The notes under the pieces: model-generated | The model's database searches: none | The model's input: the letters and a program-made list of their open reading frames with translations, nothing else | What the model was told of the DNA's origin: nothing | Program-made: the position numbers and the translations under genes | Shown: piece by piece, positions 1 through 8,498 of the stretch | Numbering within the stretch: the stretch's first letter is position 1 | Layout of the letters: every line of letters starts with the position of its first letter | From: Triplophysa rosa | Lineage: Eukaryota; Chordata; Actinopteri; Cypriniformes; Nemacheilidae | Direction: 5' to 3' | Assembly: GCF_024868665.1 (NCBI RefSeq) | Contig: NC_079891.1 | Span: 13,032,825-13,096,824, forward strand | DNA length: 64,000 nt

Positions 1-2111
1 CTCACTAGCTGCTGCCTGTTCGACAGGAAGTTAATAATCCACTGACAGGTAGAGGTTGGCACAGAGAGCTGGGTAAGCTTGGGCAGGAGGAGGTCTGGGA
101 TTATGGTGTTGAAGGCCGAGCTGAAGTCTACAAACAGGATCCTGACGTAAGTCCCTGGTCTGTCTAGGTGTTGTAGGATGTAATGCAGTCCCATGTTTAC
201 TGCATCGTCCACAGACCTGTTTGCTCGGTAAGCAAACTGGAGGGGATCAAGAAGTGGTCTGGTGATGTCCTTCAGGTGGGCCAGTACAAGTCTCTCAAAT
301 GACTTCATGACCACAGATGTTAAAGCAACAGGCCTGTAGTCATTAAGTCCAGATATTTTGGGTTTCTTCTGTACAGGGATGATGGTGGAGCGTTTGAAGC
401 ATGAAGGGACTTCACACTGCTCCAAAGATCTGTTAAAAATATTAGTGAAGATGGGCGACAGCTGCTCCGCACAGACTTTCAGGCAGGAGGGTGAGACATT
501 GTCTGGGCCTGGTGCTTTTCTGATCTTTTGTTTGCGGAAAAGCTGGCAAACATCCTCTTCGCAGATCTTAAGTGCAGGTTGAATGTCAAGAGGAGGTGTT
601 AATGGTATAGCAGAGATAGGGTCAGGGCGGGTGTGAAGGGTGAGACTCTGCATTTCAAAACGACAATAGAAGTCGTTCAGGTCGTCAGCCAGTCGTTGAT
701 TACCCATAGACTGAGGGGATGATGGCTTGTAGTTGGTAATGTCTTTCAGGCCTTTCCACACTGATGCAGGGTCGTTGGCTGAAAACTGGTTCTTCAGCTT
801 TTCAGAGTAGCTTCTCTTAGCTGCTCTTATCTCCTTTGTCAGTGTGTTTTTGGCCTGATTATACAAGACTTTGTCCCCACTTCTGTAAGCATCTTCTTTG
901 GCCTGACGAAGCTGTCTCAGTTTCATTGTAAACCATGGTTTGTCATTGTTGTATGTTAAGCGAGTCCTGGTGGGAATACACATGTCCTCACAGAAGCTGA
1001 TGTAGGATGTCACTGTGTCAGTTAACTCATCCAGATCAGTGGCTGCAGCTTCAAAGACACTCCAATCCGTGCAGTCGAAACAGGCTTGTAAGGCCCGCTC
1101 TGTTTCGCTGCTCCATCTCTTTGCTGTTCTTGCTACAGGCTTGGCAGATTTAAGCTTCTGTCTGTAGGTCGGAAGAAGATGAACCAGGCAATGATCAGAG
1201 AGACCCAGAGCTGCTCTGGGAACAGAGTGGTATGCATCCCGTATTGTGGTGTAACAGTGATCCAGAATGTTGCTGTCTCTGGTGGGGCATGTGATATGCT
1301 GCCTGTATTTTGGCAGCTCACGGGAGAGGTTTGCTCTGTTAAAGTCCCCAATAATAATAATAAGAGAATCCGGGTGTTGCTGCTCCGTGTCAGTGATGTA
1401 ATCCGCCAGCTGTTGCAGCGCCGCGCTCGCACAAGCATGTGGAGGAATGTAAACATTCACGAGAATAAATGAGGAAAACTCGCGTGGCGAATAAAAAGGT
1501 TTGCAGTTGATAGAGAACGCTTCTAAGTACGAAAAGCACATCTTCTTCAGTGTTGTTATATCTCTGCACCAACCTTCGTTTATATAAAAACATAATCCAC
1601 CACCACGTGTCTTCCCTGTTGACTCGGCAATGCGATCCGCTCTGAACAGCTGAAAACCCGGCAGATGTAACGCGCTGTCCGGTATGGTGTCATTGAGCCA
1701 TGTTTCTGTGAAACACAGCGCAGCGGAGTTGGAAAAATCTTTGTTTGTCCTGGTGAGTAAGAGTATTTCGTCCGTTTTGTTGGTAAGGGAGCGGACATTC
1801 GCCAGGTGTATACTCGGCAGCGGGGTCCTAAATCCGCGTCGTCGGAGTCTGACGAGCGCACCCGCTCGCTTTCCCCGCTTGCGTCTTTTAGAGCGTTTGT
1901 ACAGAGCTGCCGCTCCTCCGAGTAAAATGTCCAGTAAGACGTCTGAATTTTCAAAATTAGGGAAAAGATTGATAGAAGGGCATTGCTTAATGTTAAGCAA
2001 TTCGTCCCTGGTAAAAGTGATTAAAGAAGAGTAGCTTAAAACAGGAAAAACGAACAAAAAAGACATAAGTACTAGAGCACTCCAAACCGAGGCAGCCATC
2101 CGCGGCGCCAT
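1..2111 (-). CDS. L2/CR1-type LINE ORF2, endonuclease plus start of RT (truncated by window edge)
   Basis: Encodes the protein that nicks target DNA and reverse transcribes the LINE RNA at the nick. Reading leftward from the ATG at 2111-2109 (context AAGATGG, a good Kozak match), the frame stays open for 703 codons to the window edge. The first ~110 residues are hydrophobic then basic. An apurinic-type endonuclease follows, with GDFN (Asp near residue 256) and LGLSDH (His near 307). The linker leads to the RT domain with KAPGPDN (near 533) and RT motif A, FVDFSSAFNTI (Asp near 662). The FADD box and the 3' end lie outside the window. The domain order and motif wording fit the L2/CR1 (Jockey) group of fish LINEs; the exact clade is inferred. 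The lack of any stop or frameshift over 2.1 kb suggests a young copy. Confidence 0.85.
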   Translation of the reverse strand, partial: MAPRMAASVWSALVLMSFLFVFPVLSYSSLITFTRDELLNIKQCPSINLFPNFENSDVLLDILLGGAAALYKRSKRRKRGKRAGALVRLRRRGFRTPLPSIHLANVRSLTNKTDEILLLTRTNKDFSNSAALCFTETWLNDTIPDSALHLPGFQLFRADRIAESTGKTRGGGLCFYINEGWCRDITTLKKMCFSYLEAFSINCKPFYSPREFSSFILVNVYIPPHACASAALQQLADYITDTEQQHPDSLIIIIGDFNRANLSRELPKYRQHITCPTRDSNILDHCYTTIRDAYHSVPRAALGLSDHCLVHLLPTYRQKLKSAKPVARTAKRWSSETERALQACFDCTDWSVFEAAATDLDELTDTVTSYISFCEDMCIPTRTRLTYNNDKPWFTMKLRQLRQAKEDAYRSGDKVLYNQAKNTLTKEIRAAKRSYSEKLKNQFSANDPASVWKGLKDITNYKPSSPQSMGNQRLADDLNDFYCRFEMQSLTLHTRPDPISAIPLTPPLDIQPALKICEEDVCQLFRKQKIRKAPGPDNVSPSCLKVCAEQLSPIFTNIFNRSLEQCEVPSCFKRSTIIPVQKKPKISGLNDYRPVALTSVVMKSFERLVLAHLKDITRPLLDPLQFAYRANRSVDDAVNMGLHYILQHLDRPGTYVRILFVDFSSAFNTIIPDLLLPKLTQLSVPTSTCQWIINFLSNRQQLV

Positions 2112-2307
2112 CTTGGATCAGCATCCTGGACCAGAAAGAGTCCCCTGCATGATCCAAGCCCCTGCTGCAGCCTTGGATAAACTCTTTAAGGCACTCTTTG
2201 TCTTTGCTGTGTCTTATGGTGAGGCCTTGTTAAATTTCTACACATTTCAAACAACCGTGCATGGAATTGAAGTCCAAGGGGTCAAGAAAACTAAAGTGAG
2301 AATGCAA

Positions 2308-2534
2308 AACGTCTCGGTTACGGATGTAACCTCGGTTCCCTGATGGAGGGAACGAGACGTTGTGTCGAACCGACAGATGGGGTTCGTCCCTCAGAACCAA
2401 TCGCTTCCGACTTCTTAGAAAAGGCCAATGAAAATTGGCGAATGAAATTTGCATGCCGGACTCCGCCCCTGGATATCCGGGTATAAAAGGGAGACGGCGT
2501 GCCTCATTCATTCACCTTAGTTCTGAGGAGCCTG
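2308..2534. repeat. DIRS inverted terminal repeat, left
   Basis: From about 2355 inward the sequence (including the TATA-like GGGTATAAAAGGG at 2478-2490) is the reverse complement of 5306-5480 with few differences. The outermost ~50 bases (2308-2360) are unique to this end and are themselves partly palindromic. Near-identity of the two arms implies template-dependent copying rather than old divergence. Confidence 0.85.
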
Positions 2535-2583
2535 AGACCTCTCACGACTGCTGCAGTGGACAGCACGTGTTGTGGCAAGGAGG

Positions 2584-2689
2584 ACACAACGTCTTATTCC
2601 CTCCATCAGGGAACCGAGGTTACATCCGTAACCGAGACGTTCCCTTTCTGTCGGTCTCTCGACGTTGTGTTGAACCGACAGATGGGGTT
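2584..2689. repeat. DIRS internal complementary region (ICR)
   Basis: The first half (about 2584-2641) is the reverse complement of the left outer end at 2308-2365. The second half (about 2639-2689) matches the reverse complement of the right outer end (5447-5501). The junction between the halves shares GTT/AAC. This is the template that lets DIRS elements restore both ends during replication, and it is positioned as expected, between the recombinase 3' UTR and the nearer ITR. Confidence 0.85.
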
Positions 2690-3391
2690 CCTATGGAAAA
2701 CGACATAACACTGTGCCCTGTCACAATCTCTAGCGAAGCGACGGTGACTGGCCTGGGCGTGTCAGCCATGAGCGCTACCGCGAAATTGTAACCTACCTGT
2801 GGGTAGGTAGGGGGTCCCAGAGCTTTCTTGAAAGGTGGGAAGGCCCCCACCTTCGGCCTCACAGGCGGCGGCCTTGTTTCTCTAACAGCGAGAAGCCGCC
2901 TGGAACCGTAAGGCCACTGGGTAAGCGCTACTTCCTCAAGTGGGGGATGCGCTACAGAGACCACTTCCTACTGCAGGGAGGAGTCTAGTGGAGATACCAA
3001 CATGGTCTCATGGGAAGAAAGTGCGGATTGAAGGAGTTAACCGCGAGGTGGAGGTCCACCTAAGGAGGTCATGGGTTACCAAGGTGGGAACCAGCATGAG
3101 GATACATAAGACGGAACCGCCCTACTGGGGGGTTGCAACGTCTGGTAGCACTAGGTCCGGTTAGAGCTATGTTGCGAATAACTCCGGAGATACCCGGCCT
3201 AAGGGGCAGGGCTGCTCTGCCCAGCCCGCCCGCAGGAGGTGCTTGCTAGTGATGGATGGAGTGCCTGTTCTTCATCCAGTGGGGGAAGAAGGGAGGCTAG
3301 TAGTACGCTGACCCCCTTAGGAGAAAGGGGGGAAGGTACTGACATAGGCGTACACCCTACGGCCGCCAGTCTTGCCTGATGCCTGCAAGAC

Positions 3392-3999
3392 TCAAGCCGA
3401 TACCGGCTTTACGCGGAGGCTGTAGGACCTCGTGAAGGTGATGGGTGTAGCCCAACCCGCAGCTCTGCAGATGTCTGCCAGAGAGGTGCCTCGAGTCAGT
3501 GCCCACGAGGAGGCTGTACTTCGTGTGGAGAGAGCTCTCACCCAGTGGGCGTAGGCGATCTTAGGACAGGTACGCCAAAGTGACGGCGTCCATGATCCAG
3601 TGCACCAATCTCTGTTTGAGACAGCCCTCCCTGCTGATCTTCAAAACAGACAAAGAGCTGCTCAGAGCTTCTGCGGCTCTGCGTGCGGTCCAAGCAGAGG
3701 CGCAATGTGCGTACTGGACACAACACGGATGGGGTTGGGTCTTCCTCCCCGGTGGGGAGCGCCTGTAAGTTCACCACCTGGTGTCTCGGGGGAGTGGTGG
3801 GAACTTTGGGCACGTAGCCGGCCTGGGTCTCAAGATAGCGTGAGAATGACCGGGCGCGAGTTCTAGGCAATCTGTGGACACGAAGAATGCTTGTAGGTCC
3901 GCTACCCTCTTGAGCGTCCTCCCGAGAGCCGTCTTCATCGAAAGTGAGAAAGAGCGGCATCTCCGAGGGGGCTCCAGGACCGCATCAAGGTCGTAAGAG
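3392..3999 (-). pseudogene. DIRS tyrosine recombinase, frameshifted
   Basis: Tyrosine recombinase that would integrate the circular DIRS DNA. Minus-strand segments in two to three frames line up in order: GYVPKVPTTP, VVNLQALP, LCPVRTLRLCLDRTQ and EQLFVCFEDQQ between about 3870 and 3630. After a frameshift near 3620 come RLVHWIMDAVTLAYLS, then STRSTASSWAL, ICRAAGWATP and a Tyr in SYSLR before a TGA at 3392-3394. The Arg of the STR box and the candidate nucleophile Tyr are visible. At least two frameshifts and an in-frame stop make it non-functional. Family assignment rests on the characteristic spacing and wording of fish DIRS recombinases. Confidence 0.75.
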
Positions 4000-4290
4000 G
4001 GTACGGAGCGTGGGTGAGGTGGTAGCCTTCCCGGGCCCCTTAGGAACCAAATGATCAGGTTGTGCTGTCCTAGAGACTACCAGCAACTGGGTCGTGATGA
4101 GCGGCAACAGCGGCTACATACACGTTCAGTGTGGAAGGGGAGAGATTATTCTCGAGTCTCTGGGAGGACCGCACCCACTTGATCAAGCAACTCCGTGGGT
4201 CTTCTCTCCGAGAAGAGCACCAGGATGAGAAGAGGCACCACTATAAGTGTATAGTCGCCTAGTGGCCAGGGCCCTAGCCTGAGTAGTGGT

Positions 4291-4832
4291 CTAAACCGCC
4301 GCAGGGGTTAGGCCACTCAGGATCTCCTCGTTCCTTCCAGGGGCCAGACATGGAGGTTCCAGAGGTCTAGCCTGTGATGCCATAACGTGCCCTTCCCCTG
4401 GGAAAGCAGGTCCTTCGTCAGGGGAATAGGCCAGGAGGGAGCTGTCATCAAGAGCATTAGCTCCGAGAACCAAGTCCGGTTGGGCCAGTATGGCGCAACT
4501 AGTACACTTGATGCTCCTCTCCCTGACCTTGCACAGGGTCTGTGCAATGAGGCTCACTGGGGGAAAGACGTACCTCCGCTTGTCCCACGGCCAGCTGTGT
4601 GCTAGAGCATCCGTGCCGAGGCAGGGAGTACCTTAGCGGGAAATGGGTGGTGTCCAGGGAGGTGAAGGGGTCTACCTGAGCCTGCCCGGACTGTACTCAA
4701 TGAGCTGGCTGCGCGGGGGTGGAGACATCGAAGAGGACCAGGGCTGCTGGGAAGCAGACGGTGCACGGGATCTCGGTGTCCGATACGTGATTGAGGAATA
4801 AGACGGCGGACCGTCTCATGGGGAACGGTCAA
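4291..4832 (-). pseudogene. DIRS polymerase C-terminal region (after RT/RNase H), frameshifted
   Basis: Short minus-strand blocks in alternating frames recall the tail of DIRS polyproteins between RNase H and the recombinase: GQAQVDPFTSLDTTHFPLRY (around 4670), PPVSLIAQTLCKVRE (around 4560), and VLVAPYWPNRTWFSEL with LWNLHVWPLEG (4500-4330). The catalytic RT palm motifs are not found anywhere in the element, so the RT core appears deleted. Confidence 0.6.
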
Positions 4833-4849
4833 ACGAGCAAGACGAGGTG

Positions 4850-5337
4850 CGAACGGTCCGCGAGCCAGTGGCTGACAGATTAGCGCTCTCAGTAATCCTC
4901 ATATCACCCTCGCTGCTCACCGTAGCGGGCGGCAGGGCCGTAGTCCTGCCGTCACGGAACGGGAAGCAGACGAGGTGGTGGCTGAGTCCCGTGGGAACAG
5001 CCACCCATGACGCAACATCTGAATCGTCAACCGCCCGCAGTGCGGGCAGGACGTATCCACAACATCTGCCCCAGCGTACTGGAAGCAGACATCGTGTCCG
5101 TTCCCCTCCTCGATGAGTGTGTTGCACCCACGAGAACAGCGGGACATGCCACGCTGGAGAAATTTGCTCTTTTAGAGAAAAAACTCGAACACTCCTGGAA
5201 CTGCCGAGACGCCCAGGGGAAGTCGCTGCAGGAAGGGACAGTCCGCTGCACCACGTCGTAGAGCCGGCAGTCTTGTAGCGAAGTCTGTTGATCATGAGCG
5301 AAGGCTCCGAAGAACAAAAGGTGAATGAATGAGGCAC
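4850..5337 (-). pseudogene. DIRS gag-like zinc-binding remnant
   Basis: Minus-strand fragments directly inside the right ITR encode a Cys/His segment (GHDVCFQYAGADVVDTSCPHC around 5070) followed by an Leu/Arg-rich stretch, in the position of the DIRS gag. Frames change between 5147 and 4917, and a second overlapping frame is open from 5337 to 4816. Structural role inferred from position and the Cys-pair spacing; not functional as read. Confidence 0.5.
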
Positions 5338-5501
5338 GCCGTCTCCCTTTTATACCCGGATATCCGGGGGCGGAGTCCGGCATGCAAATTTCATTCGCCA
5401 ATTTCATTGGCCTTTTCTAAGAAGTCGGAAGCGATTGGTTCTCAGGGACGAACCCCATCTGTCGGTTCGACACAACGTCGAGAGACCGACAGAAAGGGAA
5501 C
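5306..5501. repeat. DIRS inverted terminal repeat, right
   Basis: Reverse complement of the left repeat up to about 5480, followed by an end-specific tail (5481-5501) that reappears in the ICR at 2639-2662. The AAC at 5499-5501 marks the boundary, after which the interrupted frame resumes. Confidence 0.85.
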
Positions 5502-5560
5502 TGAGGATCAACCTTATTTCAGAACATTTAGTGCAATGGAAGAACTTGTCATCCTCATGA

Positions 5561-6189
5561 TCATGCAATGACCCTGTTCTTAATTCTTCTTGGCCTAAAT
5601 GCTATTTAGGCCTCGTCTAATACTCACTGAACATTGTATTCTTTACTGTATTAACAGGGTATAGATTATTGTTTGAGTTTTTATTTTAAAGGATTTTAGT
5701 TTGGACCTGTTAATGAAATCTCAGATTTTAGTCTGGAAGGTAATTAAGTTTTAACTAAAACTTTGTGTGTGTCATCTTTTTCTACTATATCTTGGGTTGA
5801 AAACTATGAAACTGAATACCTGAATAATGTTTGCTTTGCTGTTGAAAATGAAATGTCTGATTTCTGTAAGATGATCGGTTTTCTTGTAAAGAATAAGCAA
5901 GCATTTTTATTCAGTATCGTAACTGCAGTGCATTTAAGTATGTATTGAGGTGGTTACTATTTTTTTCCATTTTCTTTTTTGAGCGTATGATTATAGACCT
6001 GATGGACAGTGTTTATATTATTGTGATATTGTAGTTTTTTAATATGCAGTAAATTGTGTATTTGATTGTGAATGGTAAATCTGGTTTACTTCAATAAAAA
6101 GAGGTTTTGCAGTACTTGCTAACATTTGTCCTTTTTGCAATCACTTGAGTATTAACAGAAATACTATTTAAAGCAACGAAAGTACTGCC
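5561..6189 (+). other. AT-rich 3' UTR-like sequence with polyadenylation signal
   Basis: No coding region. It follows the TGA of the split exon and contains AATAAA at 6093-6098 followed by G/T-rich sequence, as in a 3' UTR. Linkage to the split exon is an inference. Confidence 0.35.
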
Positions 6190-6392
6190 AATAATTAGTA
6201 TTTTGAACACTCACCATTGTTGAATTTACATTACACTGGTGTTGATGTAAAAAGAGGAGTGTTCATTTTTAACACTGTATTTGTATGCTAACACCAGTGT
6301 AGTGCAAAAATAACATTGAATAGTGTTGAGGTGGTTTTACATTTAACAACACTTGGTGTTACAGTTACACTAAATGATGTTTAATTAACAAA
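6190..6392. repeat. AACAC/GTGTT-rich repeat, left flank of the Ngaro element
   Basis: Repeated short inverted motifs (ACACTGGTGTT, AACACTG, TTGGTGTTAC) with self-complementarity. Sequence of the same style resumes after the Ngaro element at about 12186, so the retroelement probably landed in a MITE-like repeat. The two flanks do not pair exactly, so this is tentative. Confidence 0.35.
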
Positions 6393-6481
6393 GTTCGGGA
6401 GGAGCCGGAGCATATAATCAGCACGGCTGGTCTACTATCAGCAGTCACCGCATCTACACAATCAGCCCTAGCGAGCTCGCT

Positions 6482-6489
6482 TATAAATA
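6482..6489 (+). promoter_or_regulatory. TATA-like box upstream of Ngaro gag
   Basis: TATAAATA, 60 bases before the gag ATG at 6549, in a GC-rich leader. Likely core promoter element of the retrotransposon; position is the only evidence. Confidence 0.35.
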
Positions 6490-6548
6490 AGGAAACCATC
6501 CTACCTGCTCTATCTCTTAAGATTAAGCATCGACATTAGTTCGAAGCT

Positions 6549-8498
6549 ATGTCCGAGACCCCCGCCAACGACGAATTGTCTGCTAACCGCATCTCTTCAG
6601 TGCCGCCGAGCGCTTCCCACCATTCCAGCTCGGATTCAGGAAGCGATTCCCCGGCTTCATCACGTGGCCGCCAGCTCTGCCGCTCCGCACCTCGCAAAGC
6701 AAAAGCCAGAGTTTGCACACCATCACCAGGTCCAGAAAGACGTCCAAACCCTTCTCCGGCTTCGTCTTACATCTCCACACGCAACGCGATCCCCGCCTTC
6801 CATAAATGGACCGTCCAGAGCCTACGACTGGCTCTATCCAACGCGGACATCCATTTCAACAGGCGGATGACCAAGGCGGAGCTTTACGGCCTCTACGCCT
6901 TCTCCCAGGCGGATGCCACCTCTCCAAAGTCCGTTCCGCAAAAAACCACTGACAAGCCGGGCATGGCTCGTGGTTCTCCTTATTCCCGGCCCGGGCAATC
7001 CACCTCCGCGGCTCATCGCGGCCGCCCGTTGGCAAGTCGGAACAGCAGGCCATCCGCGAGCTCGGGTAACGCCATGGATTTCCCGGACGCTAGGGACCCC
7101 CCAGTCGAGAGTTTCCAGCAACTCGTCCCTCTAGCAGTAGGCCAGCTCAAGGATCTAGCCAACACTCCAGTCATCAAGGCTAGCCGCCCAGGCGACTTAA
7201 GCTCACTAGCACCCGGAGCTCTGGTGCATTATTACCCATTCCCCGCCCCAGGCTCTTGGCCCGCGGCGCCTCTGTCGACAACTAACGTGAGGCTGCCTCC
7301 ACTGGTGATGCAGGCACCGGGTCTCGGCCATCACACAGACACCTTAGAAGCCGCCGCTAGCATGAGCATGCCTCTGCTAGCCGCTCAAGCGGCCGCCATC
7401 CCCTCCCTTCTCTCTCTTCCACAGTCCAGATTGCACTTCTCGTTTGCCACAGTGACAGCGATGCCCGTGCCAATAAACGCACTGGCTTTGGAACCACCTA
7501 CAGTATCGGGGAACATCAGAGCTCAGATTTTGACAGGTGCGGATACAGACCTTTATTTACTTCTCTCACCTTTATCACCCCCGTCAACCGAGCGGCAGAT
7601 CACTTACGGCGATCTATCGCTCACCTTCAAAAATCAGTCACCCAACCACACCCGGACTCTGTCATTCCCTGAATTCACTGTCGCCTTTTCCCGCTTCACC
7701 GACGTAATCTGCACTGTGTTCCCTCATAGGAGACGCGAGCTGAGCGATTACCTCGCCATCGTGGCAGAGCTCGCTCTCTCCTATGGGGGTACACACTTTT
7801 ATACGTATCACAAACTTTTCTCAGCCAAATGCGCCATTCGCGTAGCTCAGTGGAACCAGTGCCCCTACTGGGGAGCACTGGACACTGAGCTACATAACAG
7901 GGTCTTCCTGGGTGTCCGCAATATTTCTTGCGCGGTATGTCGCTCAGTAGCGCATACCACAATCGAATGCTCCCTAGTCACTCACTCTCTTCCCCCACGC
8001 TCAGCCTCACCTCCCAAATCCACTTCCTCTGTACCGTGCCTGCCAAATCGCCCAGCATACCAAACCTCTGGGCAACCCAGCAATTTCGAGGCTTGCAGGA
8101 ACTTCAACATAGGCAGATGCTCTAGACAGAGATGTCGCTTCCTGCATGTGTGCACTGCAGCGGCGCACACGCTCGAATTGTTTGCCCAGTGTCACAAGCT
8201 CCAAATAAAAAAACATAAAAATTACCTCTCGACTCCTGTGAACGTTTCTTGTTTGTCTTTTGAGTTATCTTTGCACCCCGACACTCAGTTCACTGATTAT
8301 CTCCTGACCGGTCTCTCGAACGGCTTCGACCCCGGCGTTATCAGTCTTCCATCACGCAGCTTAATATGCCCCAACCTCCAGTCTGCGCTCGCCGAACCAG
8401 AGTCCGTCGATCTCCTCATTAAAAAGGTGCTAAATTCATTATCGGCCCCTTCGACGCTCCCCCATTTACAGCGTTTCGCATCAGCCCCATCGGCGTAG
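6549..8498 (+). CDS. Ngaro gag with CCCH zinc finger, continuing into the N-terminal RT region
   Basis: A 649-residue frame. Residues 1-110 are Ser/Pro/Arg-rich and disordered-looking. Around residue 80-115 a helical segment (KWTVQSLRLALSNADI) precedes a Pro/Ala-rich middle. Residues ~330-460 form a Gag-core-like region (LPPSTERQITYGDLSLTF onward). Near residue 515-535 is a CCCH finger, CRNFNIGRCSRQRCRFLH, spacing C-x7-C-x4-C-x3-H, probably nucleic-acid binding. The last ~80 residues (LLTGLSNGFDPG, ESVDLLIKKV) look like the start of a Ngaro RT, and homology then jumps to the -1 frame at about 8425 (run of five A). So this ORF probably ends by frameshift mutation rather than at a natural gag stop. 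Capsid assembly role is inferred. Confidence 0.7.
   Translation: MSETPANDELSANRISSVPPSASHHSSSDSGSDSPASSRGRQLCRSAPRKAKARVCTPSPGPERRPNPSPASSYISTRNAIPAFHKWTVQSLRLALSNADIHFNRRMTKAELYGLYAFSQADATSPKSVPQKTTDKPGMARGSPYSRPGQSTSAAHRGRPLASRNSRPSASSGNAMDFPDARDPPVESFQQLVPLAVGQLKDLANTPVIKASRPGDLSSLAPGALVHYYPFPAPGSWPAAPLSTTNVRLPPLVMQAPGLGHHTDTLEAAASMSMPLLAAQAAAIPSLLSLPQSRLHFSFATVTAMPVPINALALEPPTVSGNIRAQILTGADTDLYLLLSPLSPPSTERQITYGDLSLTFKNQSPNHTRTLSFPEFTVAFSRFTDVICTVFPHRRRELSDYLAIVAELALSYGGTHFYTYHKLFSAKCAIRVAQWNQCPYWGALDTELHNRVFLGVRNISCAVCRSVAHTTIECSLVTHSLPPRSASPPKSTSSVPCLPNRPAYQTSGQPSNFEACRNFNIGRCSRQRCRFLHVCTAAAHTLELFAQCHKLQIKKHKNYLSTPVNVSCLSFELSLHPDTQFTDYLLTGLSNGFDPGVISLPSRSLICPNLQSALAEPESVDLLIKKVLNSLSAPSTLPHLQRFASAPSA

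Larger units (their letters stand above)
2308..5501 (-). mobile_element. DIRS-type tyrosine-recombinase retrotransposon, internally deleted, with ITRs and ICR
   Basis: About 3.2 kb bounded by inverted, not direct, terminal repeats. Next to the left repeat lies an internal complementary region matching both outer ends. That layout is diagnostic of DIRS-1-like elements, which integrate through a circular intermediate with a tyrosine recombinase and make no target duplication. Both ends carry the trinucleotide AAC (2308-2310 and 5499-5501), as expected for a circle junction. Read on the minus strand, the order is: ITR, gag zinc-finger remnant, end of the RT/RNase H region, recombinase, 3' UTR, ICR, ITR. 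The core RT is missing and every coding part is frameshifted. Intact DIRS elements are larger, so this copy is non-autonomous. Confidence 0.85.
2113..5560 (+). pseudogene. Coding-looking terminal exon split by a DIRS insertion
   Basis: The + strand frame 2113-2307 encodes about 65 residues (including DKLFKALFVFAVSYGEALL). It stops making sense at the DIRS left end (2308). Directly after the DIRS right end a frame resumes at 5501 (begins LRINLISEH) and ends at TGA 5558-5560. It is followed by AT-rich DNA with AATAAA at 6093. The two halves resemble the C-terminal part of a multicopy, uncharacterised teleost protein family; that family match is from memory and unverified. The upstream end abuts the 5' end of the oppositely oriented LINE, so upstream exons are not visible. 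It could be a terminal exon of a live gene broken by the insertion, or an older pseudogene. Moderate to low confidence. Confidence 0.4.

Noticed and set aside
2230..2964. Several 90-118 codon frames over the DIRS terminal repeat and ICR
   Set aside because: They translate inverted-repeat and UTR sequence on both strands and have no gag, RT or recombinase similarity.
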